DNA of 7,176 nucleotides from Blautia hydrogenotrophica DSM 10507 (GTDB lineage Bacteria; Bacillota; Clostridia; Lachnospirales; Lachnospiraceae): assembly GCF_034356035.1 (NCBI RefSeq), contig NZ_CP136424.1:1-7176 (forward strand), in the 5' to 3' direction. Below the pieces are notes generated by a model. The model worked only from the letters and a program-made list of their open reading frames with translations. It was not told where the DNA came from and made no database searches. The position numbers were made by a program, and so were the translations under genes. Below, piece after piece: positions 1 to 4,840 of this stretch; the stretch's first letter is position 1, and every line of letters starts with the position of its first letter.

Positions 1-273
1 ATGTATAACATAAGACCAACCACAAAGTTTCAGAAGGATTTGAAGCGCGTGAAAAAGCGCGGCTTTGATATTCCTTTGCTGACCGATATTATTAAAAAAC
101 TGGCTGCGGGGGAGCCGTTGCCGGAGAAAAACAGGGATCACCAACTTTCCGGGGACTATGCGGGGTGTCGTGAGTGCCACATTACGCCGGATTGGTTGCT
201 GATCTACGAAGTGGACGGGGACGAGCTGATTTTATATCTCACCCGGACGGGATCGCATAGCGATTTATTTTAG
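1..273 (+). CDS. yafQ: YafQ-family type II toxin (mRNA interferase)
   Basis: A 90-residue protein of the RelE/YafQ superfamily, ribosome-dependent endoribonucleases that cut mRNA in the A site and slow growth until neutralised by a DinJ-type antitoxin. The family's key residues are visible: H47 in RDHQLSG, H60, D64 and W65 in CHITPDWLLIY, and H86 with terminal F90 in TGSHSDLF. These match the order and spacing of catalytic H50, H63, D67, H87 and F91 of E. coli YafQ, so the toxin should be active. The length is normal for the family. The first base of the window is its ATG. If the molecule is circular, this ATG overlaps the antitoxin stop (ATGTATAA), which gives translational coupling. It is followed after 18 bases by a small gene with a strong ribosome site, so it probably sits in a four-gene operon with dinJ and the par-like gene. 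Family assignment is firm; activity is inferred. Confidence 0.93.
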   Translation: MYNIRPTTKFQKDLKRVKKRGFDIPLLTDIIKKLAAGEPLPEKNRDHQLSGDYAGCRECHITPDWLLIYEVDGDELILYLTRTGSHSDLF

Positions 274-291
274 GGGAAGGAGGAAAGGTCT

Positions 292-540
292 ATGAGCTGG
301 GATAAAGAGAGGATCGCGCAGTTGCAGCTCCCCGATCTGGCAGACGATGATCCGCACCCTCGGCTGCTCCTGGAAGGGGACGGCATACACGCAGGGCAGG
401 GTTTTACCGCCTTGTTTCCTGATGGCTGGCACGAGATTACCCTTGAAGTAGCCTGGGAGCCAACAGGCCCCGGCTGCTGGTACATATCTACGCCTGGGTT
501 TGAGGGCGTGTGTCCTGTGGGCCTGTTCGTGAAGGTATGA
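292..540 (+). CDS. Small DUF5348-like protein
   Basis: An 82-residue acidic protein with no signal peptide or membrane segment. A good ribosome site, AAGGAGG at 277-283, lies 8 bases before the ATG. The centre reads RLLLEGDGIHAGQGF followed by a TALFPDGWHEITLEVAW strand and a GCWYISTPGF turn. This alternating beta pattern, with a glycine after the H-A/C position and a late W-Y, resembles DUF5348, a short family common on mobile elements of Firmicutes with no known function. The match is from memory of the family pattern and is only moderate. It lies 18 bases after the toxin stop and its TGA overlaps the next ATG as ATGA, so it is almost certainly co-transcribed with the toxin-antitoxin pair and the par-like gene. 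A role in plasmid maintenance is possible from context only. Confidence 0.72.
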   Translation: MSWDKERIAQLQLPDLADDDPHPRLLLEGDGIHAGQGFTALFPDGWHEITLEVAWEPTGPGCWYISTPGFEGVCPVGLFVKV

Positions 541-1004
541 AAACAATCCGGCAGATAGCGGACGAGATAGGGGTATCAAAGACAGCAGTAAATAAGCAAA
601 TCGCAAACCTGGGTTTGCGATCAGGTTTACGAAAAAACGGAAACCAGTTTGCGATTGATGAACACCAGGAAGCCTTGATAAAACAGGCTTTTTCTGAAAA
701 ATCGCAAACCGAAATCGAAAACCAATCGCAAACTAAAACGCAAACCGAAAACCACGAAGTTGGCGATTTAGTTTGCGTTTTACAGGCAACTATCGACACG
801 CTGCAAGGGCAGCTTGAAGTAAAAGACCGGCAGATTGCAAAGCTGACTGAGGCCCTGGTAGCCGCCCAGCAGACAGCGGCAGCGGCCCAGGCACTCCACG
901 CGGGAACAATGAAGCAACAGCTTCTTTCCGGGGAGAGTGGAGCGGATCAGCAGGAGCCGGAACAGAAAAAAAGCTGGTTTTCAAAAATTTTTGGTGGTAG
1001 ATAG
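537..1004 (+). CDS. HTH plus coiled-coil plasmid partition protein, pSK1 Par/DUF536-like
   Basis: A 155-residue protein with three visible parts. Residues 3-35 form a helix-turn-helix of the type IRQIADEIGVSKTAVNKQI. Residues 55-72 are a polar linker with repeated S/T-Q-T. Residues 75-120 form a heptad-like coiled coil (LQATIDTLQGQLEVKDRQ onward), followed by an Ala/Gln stretch. The C-terminus is a basic aromatic tail, KKSWFSKIFGGR. This order, especially the short W-F-x-x-[IL]-F-G end, is that of DUF536/pSK1 Par, a single-protein plasmid segregation factor in which the HTH binds repeats near its own gene and the coiled coil oligomerises. The protein is shorter than pSK1 Par (about 245 residues). 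I chose ATG 537, which overlaps the previous stop as ATGA, over an in-frame ATG at 510, because HTH homologues start with MKTI-like residues. The gene contains seven CGCAAAC sites, listed separately. A partition role is inferred from the family; a replication accessory or regulator is the alternative. Confidence 0.8.
   Translation: MKTIRQIADEIGVSKTAVNKQIANLGLRSGLRKNGNQFAIDEHQEALIKQAFSEKSQTEIENQSQTKTQTENHEVGDLVCVLQATIDTLQGQLEVKDRQIAKLTEALVAAQQTAAAAQALHAGTMKQQLLSGESGADQQEPEQKKSWFSKIFGGR
600..779. repeat. Seven-copy CGCAAAC site cluster inside the par-like gene (candidate centromere/operator)
   Basis: Seven 10-bp sites matching AWCGCAAACY lie within 180 bases: forward at 600-609, 701-710, 725-734 and 737-746, and reverse at 612-621, 646-655 and 770-779. 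The first two form a near-perfect palindrome of two 10-base arms around TG. The sites fall in more than one frame and both orientations, encoding SQT/TQT, LGLR, QFAI and LVCV, so protein conservation alone does not explain them. Elsewhere I found only one isolated CGCAAAC, at 6326-6332. By analogy with plasmid centromeres and iterons, this may be the binding site of the protein encoded here. That function is inference. Confidence 0.7.
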
Positions 1005-1058
1005 GAAACAAAAGGACATTTTTTTCGTCACTACAAGTAGGAAAGGCGGTGTGATACA

Positions 1059-1829
1059 ATGAAGAAAATTGCTCTTATTTTATGTTTGGTATTAGTGGCG
1101 TCTTTTGTATTAAGTGGGTGTAACAACAGTGATAGTATCATTACTCTCGAAGATAGAGAAGTTGGAAAAATAGAAATACAATCAGGAAATACGGGAGAAA
1201 CGGTAGAGGTCACCGAAGAAGAAGTAATTTCGCAAATTGCTGATATACTGTCATTAGAATTTGAAAAAGGTGAGAAAAGTAACGACAGTACAGGGTGGAG
1301 TTATTCAGTAAGGTGGTATGATACAGAAGGGAAACAGATAGACACTGTTGTAATAATGAATGATGGAACTATTGAGAAAGACGGATATTTTTGGAAAACA
1401 TCTAAGGACAACATAGAACTATCTGTATTTGATGAATTAGTAACGAAGCATTCCTCCGAGCTGCCACTTGAATGGGACAAAATTCCTATGGTGATGGTGG
1501 ATGGTAAACTCTACTACGATACGGGGAAAGAGAGTACCGTAAGTGCCCGTTGTGGAGTAATGGATGGGGAAATTACTTCGACGGTTGACGGTTCTGAGAT
1601 ACCGACAAAAGATAACCAATCCAATTTCGGGACGGGCTTTGAATATCAATACGGAGCCGACAATACCATAGAGATTTTTATGAACGAAAAATGGATTGTT
1701 TTTGAGCAAAGAGAAGGAACTGGAAATCAAGTCCGATTTGGTGATCGGATGGTAGATGCGGATGGTCTTTCGGAAGAAACGCTTGAATGGCTCGATTGGT
1801 ATCTTAAAATTTTGTATAATAGGAATTGA
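1059..1829 (+). CDS. Putative secreted lipoprotein with a C-terminus replaced by erm(B) upstream DNA
   Basis: A 256-residue predicted lipoprotein. It has a positive start (MKK), a hydrophobic stretch at residues 4-18 and a lipobox LSGC with the lipidated cysteine at residue 21, so the mature protein should be anchored outside the membrane. It has two apparent modules. Residues 30-130 look like the small DUF5301-type lipoprotein domains of Clostridia (VEVTEEEVISQIADIL, then a WYDTEGKQIDTV region). Residues 140-220 carry MVMVDGKLYYDTGKES, a CGVMDGEI turn and a NEKWIVFEQ strand, a segment I associate with clostridial lipoproteins of unknown function. The ribosome site is AGGAAAGGCGG just before the ATG. 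The coding DNA is more AT-rich than the plasmid backbone, suggesting separate acquisition. The last 10 codons (WYLKILYNRN) coincide with the start of erm(B)-type upstream DNA, so the original C-terminus has probably been lost. Function unknown. Confidence 0.75.
   Translation: MKKIALILCLVLVASFVLSGCNNSDSIITLEDREVGKIEIQSGNTGETVEVTEEEVISQIADILSLEFEKGEKSNDSTGWSYSVRWYDTEGKQIDTVVIMNDGTIEKDGYFWKTSKDNIELSVFDELVTKHSSELPLEWDKIPMVMVDGKLYYDTGKESTVSARCGVMDGEITSTVDGSEIPTKDNQSNFGTGFEYQYGADNTIEIFMNEKWIVFEQREGTGNQVRFGDRMVDADGLSEETLEWLDWYLKILYNRN
1815..1820 (+). promoter_or_regulatory. Probable -10 box of the erm(B) promoter
   Basis: TATAAT is a perfect -10 match, 57 bases before the ErmBL start, and lies in the AT-rich block I recognise as the standard erm(B) upstream region. 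The usual upstream sequence is replaced here by the end of the lipoprotein gene. At 17-base spacing the -35 position (1792-1797) reads TCGATT, which is weak. Expression may therefore depend on this -10 alone or on read-through from the lipoprotein gene. Confidence 0.55.
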
Positions 1830-1877
1830 AGTTAAATTAGATGCTAAAAATTTGTAATTAAGAAGGAGGGATTCGTC

Positions 1878-1961
1878 ATGTTGGTATTCCAAATGCGTAA
1901 TGTAGATAAAACATCTACTGTTTTGAAACAGACTAAAAACAGTGATTACGCAGATAAATAA
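1878..1961 (+). CDS. ermBL: Erm(B) leader peptide ErmBL
   Basis: A 27-codon leader beginning MLVFQMRNVDK and ending SDYADK, with a very strong ribosome site, AAGGAGGG at 1863-1870. This is the known ErmBL peptide. In the established mechanism, macrolide-bound ribosomes stall with codon 10 (Asp) in the P site and the Lys-11 codon next, which shifts the downstream RNA folding and exposes the erm(B) start. The stalling residues M-R-N-V-D-K are intact, so drug induction should still be possible at the leader level. The stop TAA is at 1959-1961, 124 bases before the erm(B) ATG. Confidence 0.9.
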   Translation: MLVFQMRNVDKTSTVLKQTKNSDYADK

Positions 1962-2085
1962 ATACGTTAGATTAATTCCTACCAGTGACTAATCTTATGA
2001 CTTTTTAAACAGATAACTAAAATTACAAACAAATCGTTTAACTTCTGTATTTGTTTATAGATGTAATCACTTCAGGAGAGATTAC
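1962..2085 (+). promoter_or_regulatory. erm(B) translational attenuator
   Basis: The spacer between leader and gene can form alternative hairpins. AGATTA (1969-1974) pairs with TAATCT (1990-1995). AAACAAAT (2027-2034) pairs with ATTTGTTT (2049-2056), and ATTAC (2022-2026) can extend this stem by pairing with GTAAT (2063-2067). In competition, TGTAATC (2062-2068) pairs with GATTACA (2080-2086), placing the AGGAG ribosome site in the loop and the A of the start codon in the stem. This is the classical drug-responsive switch. The sequestering stem carries an A-A mismatch at 2069/2079, discussed in the findings. Confidence 0.75.
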
Positions 2086-2775
2086 ATGAACAAAAATATA
2101 AAATATTCTCAAAACTTTTTAACGAGTGAAAAAGTACTCAACCAAATAATAAAACAATTGAATTTAAAAGAAACCGATACCGTTTACGAAATTGGAACAG
2201 GTAAAGGGCATTTAACGACGAAACTGGCTAAAATAAGTAAACAGGTAACGTCTATTGAATTAGACAGTCATCTATTCAACTTATCGTCAGAAAAATTAAA
2301 ACTGAATACTCGTGTCACTTTAATTCACCAAGATATTCTACAGTTTCAATTCCCTAACAAACAGAGGTATAAAATTGTTGGGAATATTCCTTACCATTTA
2401 AGCACACAAATTATTAAAAAAGTGGTTTTTGAAAGCCGTGCGTCTGACATCTATCTGATTGTTGAAGAAGGATTCTACAAGCGTACCTTGGATATTCACC
2501 GAACACTAGGGTTGCTCTTGCACACTCAAGTCTCGATTCAGCAATTGCTTAAGCTGCCAGCGGAATGCTTTCATCCTAAACCAAAAGTAAACAGTGTCTT
2601 AATAAAACTTACCCGCCATACCACAGATGTTCCAGATAAATATTGGAAGCTATATACGTACTTTGTTTCAAAATGGGTCAATCGAGAATATCGTCAACTG
2701 TTTACTAAAAATCAGTTTCATCAAGCAATGAAACACGCCAAAGTAAACAATTTAAGTACCATTACTTATGAGTAA
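2086..2775 (+). CDS. erm(B): 23S rRNA adenine-N6-methyltransferase Erm(B), truncated by a nonsense codon
   Basis: Erm(B) dimethylates A2058 of 23S rRNA using S-adenosylmethionine and gives resistance to macrolides, lincosamides and streptogramin B. Rossmann-fold motifs are intact: [10 protein letters not shown] at residues 36-45 binds the cofactor, E59-L-D61 follows, D83 lies in HQDIL, and the catalytic NIPY is at residues 100-103. The start is set by AGGAG ahead of ATG 2086. The frame stops at residue 229 (STITYE then TAA, 2773-2775), whereas the family protein is 245 residues. Beyond this TAA the same frame continues VLSIFNSYLLFNGRK to a TAA at 2821-2823, exactly the normal length and C-terminus, so a single CAA to TAA change has removed 16 residues. 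Whether the shorter enzyme works cannot be told from sequence: the lost tail lies outside the catalytic motifs but in the RNA-binding C-terminal domain. The gene is AT-rich and clearly imported relative to the plasmid backbone. Confidence 0.95.
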   Translation: MNKNIKYSQNFLTSEKVLNQIIKQLNLKETDTVYEIGTGKGHLTTKLAKISKQVTSIELDSHLFNLSSEKLKLNTRVTLIHQDILQFQFPNKQRYKIVGNIPYHLSTQIIKKVVFESRASDIYLIVEEGFYKRTLDIHRTLGLLLHTQVSIQQLLKLPAECFHPKPKVNSVLIKLTRHTTDVPDKYWKLYTYFVSKWVNREYRQLFTKNQFHQAMKHAKVNNLSTITYE

Positions 2776-2827
2776 GTATTGTCTATTTTTAATAGTTATC
2801 TATTATTTAACGGGAGGAAATAATTCT

Positions 2828-2959
2828 ATGAGTCGCTTTTTTAAATTTGGAAAGTTACACGTTACTAAAGGGAATGGAGATAAATTATTAGATATACTAC
2901 TGACAGCTTCCAAGAAGCTAAAGAGGTCCCTAGCGCCTACGGGGAATTTGTATCGATAA
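2828..2959 (+). CDS. Small ORF commonly found downstream of erm(B)
   Basis: A 43-residue basic peptide, MSRFFKFGKLHVTKG at the start and KRSLAPTGNLYR at the end, with ribosome site GGGAGG at 2811-2816, about 11 bases before the ATG. The same small ORF follows erm(B) in many enterococcal and streptococcal plasmids and has no known function. An ATG at 2768 would extend it by 20 residues but overlaps erm(B) and lacks a ribosome site. Its end overlaps a large hairpin. It is in the same frame as the topoisomerase remnant that follows its stop, so it may be debris from that gene's neighbourhood rather than a functional gene. Confidence 0.5.
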   Translation: MSRFFKFGKLHVTKGNGDKLLDILLTASKKLKRSLAPTGNLYR

Positions 2960-2994
2960 GGGGTACAAATTCCCACTAAGCGCTCGGGACCCCT
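2922..2994. repeat. Large interrupted hairpin downstream of erm(B)
   Basis: A long inverted repeat with three matching layers: AGAGGTCCC (2922-2930) with GGGACCCCT (2986-2994), 8 of 9 pairs; AGCGC (2932-2936) with GCGCT (2980-2984); and GGGAATTTGTA (2942-2952) with TACAAATTCCC (2964-2974), 11 of 11. There is no T-run after it, so it is not a standard terminator. It overlaps the 3' end of the small ORF and the beginning of the topoisomerase remnant, and is a known part of erm(B) regions. Confidence 0.8.
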
Positions 2995-3088
2995 TGTAGG
3001 AAAATGTCCTAAGTGTGGCAACAATATTGTATTAAAAAAATCGTTTTATGGTTGTTCAAATTATCCTGAATGTAAGTTTACTTTATAA
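2960..3088 (+). pseudogene. C-terminal zinc-ribbon remnant of a type IA DNA topoisomerase
   Basis: Read in the frame of TGT 3005, the DNA encodes a C-P-K-C-G-N-N-I-V-L segment followed by YGCSNYPECKFTL and TAA at 3086-3088. The pattern C-x2-C, then C-x5-C within GCSNYPEC, is the four-cysteine zinc ribbon that ends type IA topoisomerases. Only about 43 codons remain, with no start and no catalytic domain, so it is a fragment. Topoisomerase gene ends lie beside erm(B) in pAMbeta1-like plasmids, which points to that lineage as the source of the erm(B) module and marks its right edge near 3088. Confidence 0.75.
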
Positions 3089-3239
3089 TAGTTTGCCGGA
3101 AGAACAACAGTTAGCTATAAGTGCTGTGCCGCCAGATTTGCTTGAAGAAAGCGGTCTTGTAAAAACAGAGGACGCAGAGGTTTCTGCACAGGAAGATGAA
3201 TTGTGTGGCTATCCTCTTGCACCAGAAGAAGTAGAGTGA
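3048..3239 (+). pseudogene. Chimeric ORF carrying the C-terminal end of an unrecognised protein
   Basis: The open frame gives 63 residues, but its first 14 or so are out-of-frame topoisomerase DNA and the ATG at 3048 has no ribosome site, so it is unlikely to be translated as such. From about 3090 the frame reads SLPEEQQLAISAVPPDLLE and then an acidic tail ending in PEEVE, with backbone-like base composition. It looks like the true C-terminus of a plasmid protein whose front was lost when the erm(B) module arrived. I do not recognise the family. Confidence 0.45.
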
Positions 3240-3294
3240 CAACAGAAGTTCTTGGAGACAGTTGTGAGGCTGCCTCTTTTAGCCCCCGGCAGGG

Positions 3295-3354
3295 CGCAAA
3301 AGCACTTTCATACTGCCAGCCCCGAAGGGGCGGCGGTGTGAAAGTGCTTTTGCG
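3295..3354. repeat. Long hairpin, probable oriT element 1
   Basis: Arms 3295-3317 and 3332-3354 are 23 bases each and pair at 21 positions; both mismatched positions (T3311 with G3338, T3314 with G3335) are G-T wobbles in single-strand or RNA form. The tip adds GCCCC (3319-3323), GAA, GGGGC (3327-3331). The structure lies 128 bases upstream of the relaxase ATG and is followed without gap by a second hairpin. Such paired inverted repeats upstream of a mobilisation gene are typical of origins of transfer. No nick site is proven. Confidence 0.75.
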
Positions 3355-3377
3355 TTACTTTCTCACAAGAAAGTAAC
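3354..3377. repeat. Perfect 10-bp hairpin, probable oriT element 2
   Basis: GTTACTTTCT (3354-3363) and AGAAAGTAAC (3368-3377) pair perfectly around the loop CACA. On the minus strand the loop reads TGTG. In pMV158, the model for MobV relaxases, the nick lies in a GTG-containing loop of a hairpin with AAAGTAT-like arms. The similarity of shape and arms makes this the best candidate for the nick hairpin, but that is inference. Confidence 0.6.
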
Positions 3378-3384
3378 AAAGAGG

Positions 3385-3413
3385 TTGTGGACTGCGGCCA
3401 GTTATGGTAAAAT
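3385..3413 (+). promoter_or_regulatory. Probable mobV promoter
   Basis: TTGTGG (3385-3390) and TAAAAT (3408-3413) are separated by 17 bases. A TG at 3405-3406, one base before the -10, makes it an extended -10 promoter. It lies between the oriT hairpins and the relaxase, so relaxase bound at oriT could repress its own transcription, as known for related systems. Confidence 0.55.
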
Positions 3414-3481
3414 AGGAGTAGTAGGATATAGGCTTTTGCAGGAAAGGGACGGGTGATTTTATAGGCACAACCATTTCGGGA

Positions 3482-4708
3482 ATGACGGGCCGGGGAAGTA
3501 TCCGGCACAACAACAGGAGCTTTTCAGCGGCGAATGTAGACCGAAGCAGGTCGGGGCAGAATGTCACCTTTTGCAACGAGGATTTGAAAAAGGTGTACCA
3601 CGAACTTTTCGATGAAGCCCTGGCCGCCTACAATGCCAAAAAGAAAAAGACCAGGGACAAGATACCAGACTACTATGAGCATATCCGGCAGAGCAAGCAG
3701 GAGAAGCTATTTCACGAGGCTATCTTTCAGATCGGCAACTTGACGGACTGCGGGTGCGGCTCCCCTGGAGGGGAACGGGCGGCGGCAGCTCTCAAAGAAT
3801 TTGCAGAGTCCTTCCAGGAGCGCAATCCTCATCTGCGGGTGTTCAATATGGTGCTGCACATGGACGAGGCCACGCCCCACCTCCATGTGGACTTCGTGCC
3901 GGTGGCAACGGAGCAGAGCCGGGGCCTCTCAACGAGGGTATCAATGAAACAAGCGTTAAAGCAGCAAGGATTTGAGGGGCTTGGCCGGAAGCAGACGGAA
4001 TGGAAAGCCTGGATGGAACGGGAGAAAGAAGCCCTAACGGAAATCGCCCAGGCGCACGAGTTTGAGATCATCAGCCTGGGCGGTGGCCGCCCTCATATGG
4101 AGCTGCCAGAGTACAGGGCAGCGGCCCAGCGGCTTGAAGCTGTCCAGGAACAGGTGATAGCGGCAGAGCAGGAGATCGCGGCCTTGGAAAAGCAGAGAAA
4201 GGCCCTGCAAGGGAATGTGAAGCTGCTGAAAGCGGTGGAGAAGGTCAAGCCCGATCTGGACGCGATACAACCAGAAAAGACGCTGACAGGGGCCGTCAAG
4301 GGTGTGACGGTGGAGCAGGTGAAGGAGCTGAAGGCGGCGGTGATCCGGGGTGCGGCGGCAGAGCAGAAGGTGCGGGAGCTGAAGGTAGAAAACCAACAGC
4401 TTCAGCAGAAAATCCCCTCGATGAAAGAAAAGCTGAAGGAGGCCCAGGAGCGGAAGCGGCTTGAAAATGAAAACCGGCAGCTCAAAGTGCAGGTCGAATA
4501 CCTGGAAAAAGATTTGAGCTGGGAGCGTGGGATTTCGGCGCGGCTCCAGGAAGGGATCGGGGCGGTGCTGGACTTTCTGGATCAGCACTTGCCGGAGCAG
4601 TTCCGGCCCCTGGTCGAAAAGGCGCGGGAGCTGCTACCTGTGCCAGAGGTGCAGCAGCCGGAAAGAGAGCAGGAACGGGGCCACACCTGGGGCGGTATGG
4701 AGTTGTAA
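3482..4708 (+). CDS. mobV: MobV/Pre-family plasmid relaxase
   Basis: A 408-residue mobilisation protein expected to nick one strand at oriT and, with a conjugation system supplied by another element, lead the plasmid into a recipient. The metal-binding signature H-x-D-E-x-x-P-H-x-H is complete (H126, D128, E129, P132, H133, H135 in LHMDEATPHLHVDFVPV). The N-terminal motif with H9, R12, N18, D20 and N27 (IRHNNRSFSAANVDRSRSG) fits MobV motif I. Residues about 212-355 are a long charged coiled coil, likely for dimerisation, followed by a helical C-terminus. It resembles the TnpZ/Pre-like relaxases of clostridial elements. No coupling protein or secretion genes are present, so transfer would be in trans. 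The ATG at 3482 lacks a good ribosome site. The frame stays open upstream through codons reading GTTISG, and AAAGGGA (3443-3449) would suit an ATA at 3461, so the true start is uncertain. Confidence 0.92.
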   Translation: MTGRGSIRHNNRSFSAANVDRSRSGQNVTFCNEDLKKVYHELFDEALAAYNAKKKKTRDKIPDYYEHIRQSKQEKLFHEAIFQIGNLTDCGCGSPGGERAAAALKEFAESFQERNPHLRVFNMVLHMDEATPHLHVDFVPVATEQSRGLSTRVSMKQALKQQGFEGLGRKQTEWKAWMEREKEALTEIAQAHEFEIISLGGGRPHMELPEYRAAAQRLEAVQEQVIAAEQEIAALEKQRKALQGNVKLLKAVEKVKPDLDAIQPEKTLTGAVKGVTVEQVKELKAAVIRGAAAEQKVRELKVENQQLQQKIPSMKEKLKEAQERKRLENENRQLKVQVEYLEKDLSWERGISARLQEGIGAVLDFLDQHLPEQFRPLVEKARELLPVPEVQQPEREQERGHTWGGMEL

Positions 4709-4712
4709 AAGA

Positions 4713-4752
4713 AGCCTGTCCGGGGGCCTTGCAAGAGCCGCCCGGACAGGCT
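4713..4752. terminator. Hairpin after mobV, possible terminator
   Basis: AGCCTGTCCGGG (4713-4724) and CCCGGACAGGCT (4741-4752) pair perfectly over 12 bases around a 16-base loop, 4 bases past the mobV stop. There is no T-run after it, so termination would be weak or factor-dependent. A promoter-like sequence overlaps its loop and right edge. Confidence 0.6.
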
Positions 4753-4757
4753 ATAAT
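4729..4757 (+). promoter_or_regulatory. Candidate promoter for the rep region
   Basis: TTGCAA (4729-4734) sits in the loop of the mobV hairpin and TATAAT (4752-4757) directly follows its right arm, with 17-base spacing. It would transcribe the twin repeats and the long leader ahead of rep. The -10 is perfect and the -35 matches 4 of 6. Confidence 0.45.
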
Positions 4758-4764
4758 AACAGTA

Positions 4765-4804
4765 AAAATAGGGAATAAAATGTATTGATAATATATGCCC
4801 CCCT
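4765..4804 (+). repeat. Twin 40-bp direct repeat, copy 1
   Basis: Identical over 40 bases to 4841-4880, from AAAATAGGG through TGTATTGATAATATATG to six C and T. The two copies are 36 bases apart, a 76-base period, about seven helical turns. Lying upstream of rep and beside an AT-rich tract, they are candidate Rep binding sites (iterons) of the origin. Two copies are fewer than in classical iteron plasmids. Confidence 0.8.
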
Positions 4805-4840
4805 GTGGGTATAGGGGATAGCAGGGAGTTAGTGTGTCGT

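Noticed and set aside
690..760. SQT/TQT peptide repeat as the whole explanation of the CGCAAAC sites
   Set aside because: Only three of the seven sites encode S/T-Q-T; the other four are in reverse orientation and encode different residues.
1437..1892. 151-codon minus-strand frame opposite the lipoprotein
   Set aside because: No domain or ribosome site, and it crosses the lipoprotein/erm(B) junction and the ErmBL leader, both of which are well supported on the other strand.
2922..2994. erm(B) hairpin as a rho-independent terminator
   Set aside because: There is no T-run after the right arm, and the structure contains large mismatched layers.
1799..3088. erm(B) region as an intact transposon (Tn917-like)
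   Set aside because: No transposase, resolvase or terminal inverted repeats are present; only the resistance module and a topoisomerase end remain.
4034..4588. 184-codon minus-strand frame opposite the relaxase coiled coil
   Set aside because: Leucine- and histidine-rich composition is the complement of Glu/Lys/Gln-rich coiled-coil codons; no supporting signal.
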